Below are positions 56,301 to 64,000 of a stretch of DNA of 64,000 nucleotides, piece after piece. The position numbers were made by a program, and so were the translations under genes. Source of the stretch: Haematobia irritans (Eukaryota; Arthropoda; Insecta; Diptera; Muscidae). Location: positions 97,938,852 through 98,002,851 of the forward strand of contig NC_134401.1 in the NCBI RefSeq assembly GCF_050003625.1, read 5' to 3'. The notes beneath the pieces are model-generated. The model saw only the letters and a program-made list of their open reading frames with translations. It was not told where the DNA came from and ran no database searches. Each line of letters begins with the position of its first letter. Position 1 is the first letter of the stretch.

Positions 56301-59300
56301 TGTTTATTCGGTTCGTAGGCGCCGCAAGCTATGCTATATAAATATAACTTATATGGATATTTATCTATTGATGACCATAACAGGTACATAGCTCAGTGGT
56401 TAGTGTGTTGGCTTACAAAGTGCATGGCCCGCGGTTCGATTCTCCGTCCAGGCGAAAGGTAAAAAAAAAATTAAAAATTTATAAAATCGTATAATTTCTT
56501 CTACATTGTTGGTATTACAGGAAAAGGTGTTAAGAACTAAAAAACCTCGTTGATGTGAGAAAGATGTAAGGGAAAATGCAATTAGCAAGAAAACAATGTT
56601 TTTTTTTTTTTTTTTGAGTTTGTCTTTATGAAATCCTGGAAAAGAATAAACGTTCATCACAAAAAGTATATACTTTTCTTCCAAATACACTTCCTTACAG
56701 CGAAAAGCAAATGAGAAACGAACTTTGTTTGTCTAAAATTTCGTTTGGGAGGAAAGAATTATTTTTTTGCGTGTACCAAATATCAACCGGATCGGATGAA
56801 TGTTGCTCCTCCAAGAGGCTGCGGAGGTCAAATCTGGGGATCGATTTATATGGGGGCTATATATTATTGTGGACCGATATGGACCACTTTTTGCATGGTA
56901 GTTAGAAACTATACACTTACATCAAGTACCAAATTTCAACCGGATCGGATGAATTTTGCTCCTCCAAGTGACTCCGGAGGTCAAATCTGGGGATCGTTTT
57001 ATATGGGGCTATATATGATTGTGGACCGATATGGACAACTTTTTGCATGGTAGTTAGAGACTATACACTTACACTAAGTACCAAATTTCAACCGGATCGG
57101 ATGAATGTTGCCCCTCCAAGAGGCTCCGGAGGTCAAATCTGGGGATCGTTTTATATAGGGCTATATATGATTGTGGACCGATATGGACCACTTTTTGCAT
57201 GGTAGTTAGAGATTATACACTTACACTAAGTACAAAATTTCAACCGGATCGGATGAATGTTGCCCCTCCAAGAGGCTCCGGAGGTCAAATCTGGGGATCG
57301 GTTTATTTGGGGGTTATATATAATTATGGGCCGATATGGACCAATTTTTACATACCATATGCTAACACCACGTACCAAATTTCAACCGGATCGGATGAAT
57401 TTTGCTCCTCCAAGAGGCTCTGGGGGTCAAATCTGGGGATGGGTTTATATGGGGGTTACATATAATTATGGACCGATATGGATCAATTCCTGCGTGGTTG
57501 TCAGAAACCATATACCATATACTAACACCACGTACCAAATATCAACCGGATCGGATGAATGTGGCCCCTCCAAGAGGCTCCGGAGGTCCAATCTGGGGAT
57601 CGATTTATATGGGGGCTATATATGATTGTGGACCGATATGGACCACTTTTTGCATGGTAGTTAGAGACTATACACTTACACCAAGTACCAAATTTCAACC
57701 GGATCGGATGAATGTTGCCCCGCCAAGAGGCTCCGGAGGTCAAATCTGGGGATCGGTTTATTTGGGGGTTATATATAATTATGGGCCGATGTGGACCAAT
57801 TTTTGCAAAGTTGTTAGATACCATATACTGACACCATGTACCAAATTTCAGGCGAATCGGATGAAATTTGCTTGTCTAAGAGGCTCCGCAAGCCAAATCT
57901 GGGGATCGATTTATATGAGGGCTATACGTAAAAGTGGTCCGATATGGCCTATTTGGCCCCAATACCATCCGACCTACATCAATAACAACTACTTGTGCCA
58001 AGTTTCAAGTCGATAGCTTGTTTCGTTCGGAAGTTAGTGTGATTTCAACAGACGGACGGACATGCTTAGATCGACTCAGAATTTCACCACGACCCAGAAT
58101 ATAATGTATAGGGTCTTCGAGCAATATATCGATGTGTTACAAACGGAATGACAAAGTTAATATACCCTCGTCCTATGGTGGAGTGTTTAAAAAGGTTTTT
58201 CGTATATTTCTACAACTTCTACTTTTTTCTATTAGTATAAGAATTGCACCTGGCTCTGTCCGTCTCTCGGCTTGATTATGACCGCCTCGGACCGTTTCCC
58301 AGGCTTCTGCTGTCGCACTCTTTGTATTTTCTTCCTATTGGACTTCGTTGCTACTGACGGATTATATTCAGTATTTCCCGCCACTACAGATGTCTTTGGA
58401 AGCTGACTATTTCCTCCTGCCTGGCTTTTGTCCTTTACCTTTTTGCCAGGATGTTCATCTGTTGGGCTTGATGCGACTCGTTTCCTTTCCGTCGTTGGTC
58501 ATGGCTTTGGGCTGTGATCTGAACACACTTCTTTAGTCTTAGATTAGTCTCTATCTTTTTTGGGCTAATTCGCCATTAAACTTCAAGATGTTTTGAACAC
58601 TCTTCTTAAGGATTTACAACGCCATGTAAGAAGTCGTGTGAGAGTCTTATGTCCTGTTCAGTACAGTACAGCTTGACTTTGTAATTATTGTTCCGTTTTA
58701 CTGCTGGACTATACAATAAGTTATAACCAGAATGTAATGTAGTTTTTTTTTTTTTTTTGATAAAAAATAAATCATAAATTAAATCCGAAATTTAATTGTA
58801 CGCCTAGATAACATGGTTTATTTTGTAGTCCAAACGAAAACTATTAATTCGTTCCATGTTGCGTATTAGTGTTATTAATATAAAGCGAACATGGTACGTA
58901 TGATAAATATTCATTGTAATGTTTATACGCTACACTGACAGTCAACAATTGACAGTTTACGCTTTCGTTGAATAAGCATTTATTATATACATATCTAATT
59001 ATATTGATTGAATTTAAGACCGCCTTTCCTGTCGGTTAACCATCTCGATTAGCTTGTACCTGTGATCACGGATCATTTTATAGTTCGTAGTAGACGAGCC
59101 ATTTCTCATACGGATCGATCTCTAAATCTAATGAAAGAAAAATTTGCTTAGAAAAGATTTCAATAGGGCATGTGAACCATTGCACCCCGCTAAGGTTCGG
59201 ATGTTCTATCAATGTTGCTATATAAATCAGTCCAGGATTAGAATTTTGTGTTTATTTCTTGTGAATTTCCACTTCAGTACATTCCTTTCTTGGCCATTGG

Positions 59301-62300
59301 CCGTCAAGTTTTCCTTCTTGATTTTTACTCTGCTGGCTTGCTGCTGGGGTGTCCAAATAACCGTTTAGTTTTTGGTCAGATTTCGGTTTATCTGTTTTTT
59401 TTTTAACCGATTAAAACCGAAAAAATAAAACTGTGTGAATATGAGTTTTAAACACTCATTTTATTTTCGTGAAAATTTTCTATCGAAATTTTATTTCTAT
59501 AAAATTTTGTTAACATTTTATTTCTATAGAAAATTTTTGTAAAATTTTATTTCTATATAAATTTTTTGCAAAATTTTATTTAATTTTGTTAAAATTTTAT
59601 TTCTATAGAAAATTTTGTGAAAATTTTATTTTTATAGAAAATTTTCTGCAAAATTTTATTTCTATAGAAAATTTTGTTAAAATTATATTTCTATAGATTA
59701 TATTTCTATAGAAAATTTTGTCCAAATTTTCTTTCTATTGAAAATTTTGTCAAAATTTTATCTCTATTGAAAATTTTTGCAAACTTGTATTTCTATAGAA
59801 AAATTTGTTAAAATTTTATTTCTATAGAAAATTTTTGTAAAATTTTATTTCTATAGAAAATTTTGTCTAATTTTCGTGGAAATTTTCTATAGGAATTTTA
59901 TCTCTATAAAATTTTGTCAAAATTTTATTTCTATAGAAAATTTTGTCAAAATTTTATTTCTATAGAAAATTTTGTCAAAATTTTATTTCTATAGAAAATT
60001 TTTGTAAATTTTATTTCTCTATAAATTTTTTGCAAAATTTTATTTCTATAGAAAATTTTGTTAAAATTATATTTCTATAGAAAGTTTTGTCAACATTTTA
60101 TTTATATAGAAAATTTTGTCAAAATTTTATTTCTATAGAAACTTTTGACAAAATGTTATTTCTATTGAAAATTTTGTCAAAATTTTATCTCAATTGAAAA
60201 TTTTTGCAAAATTTTATTTCTATAGAAAATTTTGTCAAAACTTTATTTCCATAGGAAATTTTGTCAAAATTCTATATCCATAGAAAATATGGTCAAAATT
60301 CTATTTCTATAGAAAATTTTGCCAAAATTTTATTTCTATAGAAAATTTTGTAAAAAATTTAGTTCTATAGAAAATTTTGTCAACATTTTATTTCTATAGA
60401 AAATTTTGTAAAATTTTTTTTTCTGTAGAAAATTTTGCCAAATTTTATTTATATAGAACATTTGTTCAAAATTTTATTTCTATAGAAAATTTCTATAGAA
60501 ATTTTATTTCTATAGAAAATTTTGTTAAAATTATGTTTCTATAGAGCGTTATGTCAACATTTTATTTCTATAGAAAATTTTGTCAAAATTGTATTTCTAT
60601 AGAAAATTTTGTCAAAATTCTATTTCAAAGAAAATTTTGACAAAATTATATTTCAAAGAAAATTTTTTTCCAATTTTATTTCTATAGAAAATTTTGTCAA
60701 AGTTTTATTTTCATAGAAAATTTTTTAAAAATTTTATTTCTATAGATAATATTAAACCGAAAAAAATGAGTGAATATGAGTTTTAAAGGGTGATACGGTC
60801 AAAATTTGGTCAAGGGAAAACGCGTGTAAATCGGTGAAATCGTTTATTTAAAAAATCAAATTAAATTTCTTTTTCAAGTTCAATTAGTATAAAATTCAGG
60901 AAAAATATTCAGCTAGGCTTTCGCTTTACCAAATCCGAATTGCCGGGCCTCACGCTTGACACCTGCCATCAGATTTTGTACAGCCACCTTGTCCACCTTC
61001 TTCGCCGCAGAAAGCCAGTTTGCCTTGAACTGATGCTCGTCCTTAGCAGTTTTTTTGGTCTTCTTTAGGTTCCGCCTGACAATAGCCCAGTATTTCTCAA
61101 TTGGGCGGAGCTTTGGCGTGTTGGGAGGGTTCTTGTCCTTGGGAACCACCTGCACGTTGTTGGCGGCGTACGACTCCATGGCCTTTTTACCGTAATGGCA
61201 AGATGCCAATTCGGGCCAAAACAGTACGGAACAACCGTGTTTCTTCAGGACAGACGTTTATTCAAACACTCTTTCATGTAAATGTCTTGGTTGACAGTCC
61301 CGGATGCTATGAAAATGCTGCTTTTCAAGCCACAGGTACAGATGGCTTGCCAAACTCCTGTCCCGGATAAAACTCCTGTCCCGGAAGCTGTTTGTAGTCG
61401 GCTTTGATGTAGGTTTCGTCGTCCATTACCACGCAGTCAAACTTCGTCAGCATCGTCGTGTACAGCCTCCGGGATCGCGCTTTGGCCGTCGTATTTTGTT
61501 TATCATCGCGATTTGGAGTCACTACATTCTTGTAAGTCGATAGTCCGGCTCGTTTTTTGGCTCGATGGACGGTTGTAGACGATACACCCAGCTTATTTGC
61601 GGCATCTCGGAGAGAGAGGTTAGGGTTTCGCTTGCAATTACCGTCAACTCTCTTTGTCGTCTCAGCGGCTTCCTGTTTTCGATTTCCCCCCGATCCAGCC
61701 TTCCTGGCTGTCGACAAACGTTCCCCAAACACTTTAATTACATTTGTAACGGTTGATTTGGCAACTTTTAGCGATTTTGCCAGCTTTGCGTGCGAGTAGC
61801 TCGGATTTTCGCGATGCGCGAGCAAAATTTTGATACGCTGCTCTTCTTGCTTGGACGGCATTTTGACAACTGAAGAGTGAATTCTAAAATCAAAATAGGA
61901 GAACATTCTACACACACACCTTCAAAATGAGGGGTGTTCAGGTTTTTTAAATGCAAAATTGAAAGAAATACGTCAAGTTTATATTGACCAAATTTTGACC
62001 GTATCACCCTTTAAACACTCATTTTATTTTCGCAAAAATTTTCTAAAGGAATTTTATTTCTATAAAATTTTGTCAACATTTTATTTCTATAGAATATTTT
62101 GTCAACATTTTATTTCTATAGAAAATTTTGTCAAAATTTTATTTCTATAGAAAATTTTGGCAGAATTTTTTTTTCTATAGAAAATTTTGTCAACATTTTA
62201 TTTCTATAGAAAATTTTGTCAAAATTTTATTTCTATAGAAAATTTGGTCAAAATTTCATTTCTATAGAAAATTTTGCAACAATTTTATTTCTATAGAAAA

Positions 62301-63280
62301 TTTTGCAAAAATTGTATTTCTATAAAAAATTTTGTCAAAATTTTATATCTTTGGAACATTTTGACAATATTTTATTCGATAGAAAATTTTGTCAAAATTT
62401 TATTTCTATAGAAAATTTTGTCAAAATTTTGTTCTATAGAAAATTTTGTCAAAATTTTATTTCTATAGAAAATTTTGTAAAAACTTTATTTATAAAATTT
62501 TTGTCAAAATTTTATTTCTATAGAAAATTTAGTTAAAATTTTATTTCTATAGATCGCAATATTCGCAATATTTTATTTCAAAGAAAATTTTGTAAAAATT
62601 TTATATCTATAGAAAATTTTGTCAAACTTTTATTTCTACAGAATATTTTGTAAAAAATTTAGTTCTATAGAAAATTTTATCAAAATTTAATTTCTATAGA
62701 AAATTTTGCAAACATTTTATTTCTATAAAAAGTTTTGTCAAAATTTTATATCTTTAGAAAATTTAGTCAATATTTTATTTTTTTTTTTTTAAATTTGGAC
62801 TCATCTTTGTATGTAGAAATACAATTATGACAATTTCAAGAATCATTGCGGAGAGTATAAATGTTATCTAACCAAAAGGTCTTGATCCAAATCGTACTCA
62901 ATTGTGACTGGTTGTTCTATATATCTGAGCTTTACATTGGATCCAAGACCTTAGCCCTTGTCGTTGTCGCCACAGATTTGATGCCTGTTATGCATTTGGG
63001 TATTTTATACGGTCTTACACTTTACGACTTCCATAATTGACGTAACATATGTATTATTATCACAATTTTGTTGTTATGCTTACAATAAAAATCCCATTAT
63101 TAGTTATACTTACATTGGAAATTCACTTAAAGCCTCTCTACTGCCAACTGATTTCTCATATGTGTTTATGTAGGATTGAGGTTTGATGCCACCTTGATTC
63201 CAATACAGGACCATCAGAACAAATATCATAGCGGTGAGGAGCATTAGTAAAGCTCTACGCAATGAAACGGCCAAAGCCAT
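41237..63280 (-). CDS. fused lobes-type beta-N-acetylglucosaminidase, seven coding exons
   Basis: Coding segments in order: 63280-63114, 54085-53439, 53231-52496, 47781-47558, 47493-47399, 47167-47073, 41396-41237. Every junction has GT/AG borders and matching phase, and the total is 2,124 bases (707 residues). The protein has a short cytoplasmic tail, a signal-anchor helix at about 9-27, a family 20 N-terminal domain and a catalytic barrel. The barrel shows [13 protein letters not shown] (323-335), [12 protein letters not shown] (357-367) and the acidic pair in HLGGDEVN (D487, E488). NST, NHT and NDT sequons lie at 474, 459 and 499. From memory of the family it matches Drosophila fdl, which removes the GlcNAc from the alpha-1,3 arm of N-glycans in the secretory pathway. 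Two introns are under 250 bp; three are 4.7-9 kb and filled with transposons. Confidence 0.96.
41641..42061 (+). mobile_element. 5' piece of a DINE/Helentron-like element, split by a SINE
   Basis: TATACCCTTCACCATAGG, the conserved core (TTTGTCATTCCGTTTGTAAC, 41682 on), then AGACCCC, interrupted by the SINE and resuming as AAGACCCTATAAAGTAT. It lies in the last fdl intron. The rest was lost or displaced by a mariner scrap. Confidence 0.8.
41728..42042 (-). mobile_element. tRNA-derived SINE with a deletion in its head
   Basis: Minus copy with CAGCCCGATGTATCAGGCTC near its left end and CATTGCACCACGGTGGCTCC at the right. About 24 bp around the B box are missing compared with the copy at 54538 (GAATCGAGGCGGGCATGC). 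It is flanked by an imperfect duplication TAAGACCC, within the DINE-like core region. Confidence 0.88.
42064..42129 (+). mobile_element. 5' end scrap of the DD34D mariner family
   Basis: Matches the first 66 bases of the element at 25082: ACAGGTTGGCTTATAAGTCC through GCATATTAT, preceded by TA at 42062-42063. It is cut off by the DINE-like copy starting at 42130. Confidence 0.88.
42130..43084 (+). mobile_element. DINE-like element, third subfamily
   Basis: It starts TATACCCTGCGCCACACTGTG, has a GTCY tract (GTCCGTCTGTCCGTCCGTCC, about 42268) and about five units of ~153 bp marked by CGATATG at 42441 and 42594. The general plan equals the other subfamilies but the sequence differs throughout and the conserved core is not seen. 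It ends abruptly at the LINE tail (43085). Confidence 0.75.
43171..46005 (-). pseudogene. LINE second reading frame (endonuclease and reverse transcriptase), broken
   Basis: Endonuclease 45208-46005: [23 protein letters not shown] and AFGDFNLP, of the APE type. A stop (TAG) at 45208 and shifts near 45015 and 44860 break the frame. Reverse transcriptase 43171-44862: [35 protein letters not shown] and the catalytic MYADDVKIF. It is followed by a Jockey-like C-terminal region. It would nick target DNA and prime copying there. Confidence 0.92.
46035..46909 (-). pseudogene. LINE first reading frame (ORF1), frameshifted
   Basis: It begins at ATG 46909 with a Cys-rich module: [25 protein letters not shown] and CWCCYKCKS, a PHD-like finger as in ORF1 of some CR1/Jockey elements. 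A basic low-complexity part follows, then a frameshift (about 46350-46500), then a C-terminal part ([20 protein letters not shown], with [10 protein letters not shown]) resembling an RNA-binding fold. It would bind the element RNA. Confidence 0.82.
46986..47072 (-). other. Intron sequence next to fdl exon 6
   Basis: Short stretch between the LINE 5' region and the donor of exon 6, with ATCGATCGATG and a TATATAACATAA phrase. Nothing recognised. Confidence 0.4.
47073..47167 (-). CDS. fdl coding exon 6
   Basis: Acceptor TTTCCTTCCAG, donor GTATGTAAAT. 95 bases coding [20 protein letters not shown] then [11 protein letters not shown], the GGE and W residues lining the pocket in related enzymes. 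It has no start codon of its own. Confidence 0.94.
47399..47493 (-). CDS. fdl coding exon 5
   Basis: Acceptor CCTTTTTGCAG, donor GTAAGTACTT. 95 bases coding [20 protein letters not shown] and a basic end; the last codon is complete. Confidence 0.95.
47558..47781 (-). CDS. fdl coding exon 4
   Basis: Acceptor TTTTGTGCAG, donor GTTGGTTTGA. It contains [19 protein letters not shown] and [14 protein letters not shown], the aromatic substrate-pocket region of family 20 enzymes. The following intron is only 64 bp (47494-47557). Confidence 0.95.
47782..48120 (-). other. Start of fdl intron 4 (plus-strand left), no feature
   Basis: AT-rich intronic sequence next to the acceptor of exon 4 without recognised elements. 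Confidence 0.4.
48124..48281 (+). mobile_element. Short retroposon with (CAA)n tail
   Basis: A GC-rich island (TCGGGTCTACGGCCCGGGGC) in AT-rich intron ending in ACAACAACAACAACAT. Possible 7-bp duplication CACAGAT at 48120-48126 and 48284-48290. A simple 3' tail and duplication suggest a SINE or truncated LINE of the I type; the family is not recognised. Confidence 0.6.
48475..48885 (-). repeat. 29-bp array in fdl intron 4, left part
   Basis: About 14 units in complement orientation, many with TTTTTGCAAAATTTT in place of TTTTGTCAAAATTTT, a local variant. The LINE 48889-51511 separates it from the array at 51512. Confidence 0.88.
48889..51511 (-). mobile_element. 5'-truncated LINE (Jockey/CR1-type), second family
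   Basis: The 3' tail is on the left (complement reads GAATAAAATACAAAATAC-like). Reverse transcriptase and the C-terminal half of the endonuclease are present; the 5' end is cut at about 51511 inside the endonuclease. It is inserted into a 29-bp array, with array units on both sides. Confidence 0.9.
49317..51500 (-). pseudogene. LINE endonuclease-reverse transcriptase, truncated and broken
   Basis: Endonuclease remnant at 51220-51500 ([20 protein letters not shown]). A degraded linker at 50960-51220. Reverse transcriptase at 49846-50958 with [50 protein letters not shown] and [12 protein letters not shown]; the frame breaks at about 50212 and 49930. The C-terminal part at 49317-49943 includes [19 protein letters not shown]. 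It is a different family from 43171-46005 by sequence. Confidence 0.9.
51512..51690 (-). repeat. 29-bp array in fdl intron 4, middle part
   Basis: About six units, complement orientation, between the LINE and the ribozyme-bearing element. Confidence 0.85.
51691..51937 (+). mobile_element. Short retroelement fragment carrying a hammerhead ribozyme
   Basis: About 247 bp of non-array sequence set between two 29-bp arrays. It begins with ACGCACGTTTCGGAA, the complement of TTCCGAAACGTGCGT 30 bases on, includes the ribozyme, and ends with A-rich DNA (AACAAAACAAAACGAATG). Hammerheads of this minimal kind are known in Penelope-like retroelements of animals, so this may be a terminal piece of one. 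No reverse transcriptase is visible, so that is inference. Confidence 0.65.
51718..51762 (+). ncRNA. Minimal hammerhead self-cleaving ribozyme
   Basis: Order seen: stem I strand GGATG (51718-51722), core CTGATGA (51723-51729), stem II GGAAT/ATTCC (51730-51734 and 51741-51745) with loop GTGGTA, core GAA (51746-51748), short stem III ACG/CGT (51749-51751 and 51754-51756) with a two-base loop, then C at 51757 and stem I strand CATCC (51758-51762). All invariant positions are present: CUGAUGA, GAA, the A-U pair closing stem III and H at the cleavage site. Predicted cut after C51757 in plus-strand RNA. It is antisense to fdl, so it would not cut fdl pre-mRNA. The very short stem III is like those in Penelope-like elements, which often act as dimers. 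Confidence 0.87.
51938..52310 (-). repeat. 29-bp array in fdl intron 4, right part
   Basis: About 13 units in complement orientation, ending about 190 bases before exon 3's donor side. Confidence 0.88.
52311..52495 (-). other. fdl intron 4 beginning (donor side)
   Basis: Short unique sequence between the exon 3 donor and the 29-bp array; nothing recognised. Confidence 0.4.
52496..53231 (-). CDS. fdl coding exon 3 (catalytic domain)
   Basis: Acceptor TTGTCTTACAG, donor GTAGGTTTTAG. Residues 272-517 in part. It carries nearly all recognisable active-site motifs, including the catalytic Asp-Glu pair at 487-488, and is the most conserved part of the gene. Confidence 0.96.
53439..54085 (-). CDS. 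fdl coding exon 2 (stem and N-terminal domain)
   Basis: Acceptor CCCTATATAG at 54086-54087, donor GTAAGTATTGG. Codes for residues 56-272 in part. It starts [16 protein letters not shown] and has [15 protein letters not shown]. The middle holds a low-complexity Ser/Gly/Ala and Gly/His stretch (about 53600-53760), which would be a flexible linker and probably varies between species. Confidence 0.95.
54086..54275 (-). other. fdl intron 1 sequence next to exon 2
   Basis: Contains the polypyrimidine-containing acceptor region (complement of GGGAGAAGAGAAAGAGAG). No other feature. Confidence 0.5.
54538..54873 (-). mobile_element. tRNA-derived SINE, best-preserved copy
   Basis: 336 bp, minus orientation, flanked by a perfect 13-bp duplication TACAATTCAGTTA (54525-54537 and 54874-54886). 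The tRNA-like head at right includes the B box (complement of GGAATCGAACC, about 54810) and A-box region (complement of CTAACCATTGCACCA). It serves as reference for the others. Confidence 0.95.
56197..56268 (-). other. tRNA-like sequence (Pol III promoter boxes)
   Basis: Minus strand: GGCACCGTGGAGCAGTGGTA (A box GTGGAGCAGTGGTAGC) and GTGGGTTCGATCCCTGC (B box GGTTCGATCCC). The acceptor strands do not pair, so it is not an intact tRNA gene. It resembles the head of the SINE family in this window. Confidence 0.7.
56386..56456 (+). other. Second tRNA-like sequence (Pol III promoter boxes)
   Basis: Plus strand: ATAGCTCAGTGGTTAGTGTG (A box TAGCTCAGTGGTTAG) and CCGCGGTTCGATTCTCCG (B box GGTTCGATTCT). 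The acceptor strand is not complementary over seven pairs. It differs in body from the other tRNA-like head. Confidence 0.7.
58240..58502 (-). pseudogene. LINE first-frame (gag-like) fragment
   Basis: About 85 open codons on the minus strand: basic, Ser/Lys-rich stretch ([20 protein letters not shown]), then [18 protein letters not shown]. An I/VKP..G.S motif is typical of the ORF1 of I/R1/LOA-type LINEs. GC content is clearly above the surrounding intron. The rest of the element is not adjacent. Confidence 0.6.
58503..59404. other. fdl intron 1, no recognised gene
   Basis: Ordinary AT-rich sequence. Near 58935-58960 ACTGACAGTCAACAATTGACAG shows a small dyad. A plus-strand frame at 59144-59368 ends without gene-like features. 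Confidence 0.35.
59405..60783 (-). repeat. 29-bp array in fdl intron 1 with leader
   Basis: A leader (AACCGAAAAAATAAAACTG, GTGAATATGAGTTTTAAACAC, CATTTTATTTTCGTG) precedes about 43 units in complement orientation. Leader and array start are repeated at about 60753-62040, where the DD37E element is inserted. Confidence 0.9.
60786..62011 (-). mobile_element. Tc1/mariner element, DD37E type
   Basis: 1,226 bp, ends AAGGGTGATACGGTCAAAAT and its complement, TA at 60784-60785 and 62012-62013. The related leader at 59440-59466 (GAGTTTTAAACACTC) preserves the empty site and shows precise insertion at TA. It encodes a decayed transposase on the minus strand. DD37E elements of this kind were described in mosquitoes. 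Confidence 0.93.
60913..61863 (-). pseudogene. DD37E transposase, frameshifted, second catalytic Asp changed
   Basis: It starts [20 protein letters not shown] at 61863, with paired helix-turn-helix DNA-binding regions ([20 protein letters not shown] and [20 protein letters not shown]). The first catalytic Asp is in [14 protein letters not shown] shift and stops follow at about 61215-61330. At the second site [10 protein letters not shown] has Glu where Asp is expected, and the third residue is the Glu of RPIEKYWAI, 37 residues on. The product, if made, should be inactive. Confidence 0.92.
62030..62785 (-). repeat. 29-bp array in fdl intron 1, right part
   Basis: About 25 units in complement orientation after the DD37E element, ending in a T run at 62778-62790. 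Confidence 0.9.
62791..63113 (-). other. fdl intron 1 beginning, no element
   Basis: Unique-looking intron sequence next to the first coding exon donor; nothing recognised. Confidence 0.45.
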
Positions 63281-63299
63281 TTTGAAAATGTAACGTAAC
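63114..63299 (-). CDS. fdl exon with start codon (signal anchor)
   Basis: An acceptor (TTCTATTTCAG, ending at 63300) lies 19 bases before ATG 63278-63280, so at least one upstream non-coding exon lies beyond. It encodes 55 full codons: two Arg before a hydrophobic helix ([17 protein letters not shown]), as in type II membrane proteins. The donor is GTAAGTATAA. The exon ends two bases into codon 56. Confidence 0.93.
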
Positions 63300-64000
63300 C
63301 TGAAATAGAATAGAGCAAAAGACAAAATGGTTACCACCTCATAGTTTTCAAAGAAAATTAAAATAAAAAGAAGGAGAAAAAATTAATTTAAAAATTGACC
63401 TAAGACATGAAAACGAAAGTCTCAAAATAGAAAGTTAAGCTATATAGGCAAACTACCTTGGCCAACTAAAGGCCAAAACAGTTAGATGGAAAATTTAATT
63501 GGAAGGAGATTGAAGGTAGGTGGCAGGAAACGCCATTAATTTATGGCTCTGAAACTAATGAAATTGTGTTTTAACAGCCACATTTTGCAAACACAATGCC
63601 AGCAATGTTGTTGCCAATTTGGCGCCTTTTTGGCCTGCTGCAATAATGAAAGAAAATGAAGGATATCCAACGGTTTAGTGCTTGCTTTAGCCATAATTAT
63701 TGTTGCCTTAATGTGTAGAACTTATCATGAAGTTCGCTTAAAAAAACAAACGAACCAAGACATGCAATAGCCTAGTGCACGCATACTACACCTATTGACA
63801 GGTGCTATGCACAGTGGGTTACTGCAATGTATGAATGAACAAAACTTAAATCGATTTTTCAATTAATCGACTTTTTTCGACAAAAAGAAGTCAACAAATA
63901 GAATGTAGGCATTCTCGTAATCACGTAATCGACTTTTGAAGTTTTTCGAAATCGATTCTAATCGACGAAGAAGTCGGCTATGAATTGAAAGGGGGATATG
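63300..64000 (-). other. fdl upstream intron, no gene
   Basis: Because an acceptor lies at 63300, this is intronic to fdl. AT-rich; the last 150 bp hold ATCGACTTTTTTCGAC-type motifs similar to the GTCGAC repeats at 37279-37848. Confidence 0.5.

Larger units (their letters stand above)
55871..56772. mobile_element. 902-bp element with two divergent tRNA-like promoters
   Basis: The ends are inverted (ACGCAAAAAAA on both sides) and flanked by GTAC (55867-55870 and 56773-56776); the DINE unit reads through as CACGTACCAAAT once it is removed. Near the centre two tRNA-like heads point outwards: one on the minus strand (56197-56268) and one on the plus strand (about 56386-56456). No reading frame is present. 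The shape suggests a head-to-head pair of SINE-like units moved as one element. Confidence 0.7.
54276..58190 (-). mobile_element. DINE/Helentron-like element, long, with two nested insertions
   Basis: Minus orientation: the 3' end is at left (GTATGTACGGCCGTAAAATC, 54283 on), with about 14 units of ~152 bp (54990-55865 and 56773-57960). The inverted GTCY tract (GACGGACGGACATG) is at about 58051, and the 5' core and TATACCCTCGTCCTATGG complement at about 58105-58185. It is interrupted by a SINE (54538-54873) and a 902-bp element (55871-56772). Without them it is about 2.7 kb, the longest copy here. It fills 40% of fdl intron 1. Confidence 0.8.

Noticed and set aside
55017..58016. Overlapping plus-strand frames with [20 protein letters not shown] phrases
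   Set aside because: Same cause: ~152-bp repeat units. Frames break wherever the unit length changes by one or two bases.
62303..62536. Frames of the type [17 protein letters not shown]
   Set aside because: Translation of the 29-bp array; seen in every array on one strand or the other, with biased F/I/K/N/Y composition.

Overview
The window is insect nuclear DNA: AT-rich, with spliced genes and dense transposable elements. The recognisable host gene, the mobile-element families and the abundant dispersed repeats suggest a higher fly (Diptera), most likely a muscid or related calyptrate. The species cannot be fixed from the sequence alone.

One host gene dominates. A fused lobes (fdl)-type beta-N-acetylglucosaminidase lies on the minus strand from 63280 (start) to 41237 (stop). 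It has seven coding exons. All six intron phases match and the exons add up to exactly 708 codons (707 residues plus stop). The product is a type II membrane protein of glycosyl hydrolase family 20, which in flies trims a GlcNAc from N-glycans. Its large introns are full of repeats. The last intron (41397-47072) holds a damaged LINE with ORF1 and ORF2. Intron 4 (47782-52495) holds a 5'-truncated LINE and a short element carrying a hammerhead ribozyme. Intron 1 (54086-63113) holds a 4 kb DINE/Helentron-like element with nested insertions and a DD37E Tc1/mariner element.

The part to the left (1-41236) is 3' of fdl and is almost entirely mobile or repetitive DNA. It contains a very young, nearly intact Ty3/gypsy LTR retrotransposon (4405-10596) with near-identical LTRs, an apparent -1 frameshift signal at the gag/pol junction and a single stop codon in reverse transcriptase. 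There are three mariner-type families (DD34D, DD37E, DD41D), a tRNA-derived SINE family with clear target-site duplications, and small non-autonomous elements whose ends and duplications fit hAT, piggyBac, Mutator-like and PIF/Harbinger-like origins. Several are nested inside each other. One unidentified coding exon (about 10772-11187) may belong to a second host gene.

Two repeat systems tie the window together. The first is a 29-bp AT-rich tandem repeat in a dozen arrays. The second is a DINE/Helentron-like family with a conserved 5' core, a (GTCY)n tract, roughly 152-bp internal tandem repeats and a GC-rich 3' hairpin. In two places a 29-bp array lies inside a DINE copy at the same internal junctions, which gives a way for the 29-bp repeats to spread.
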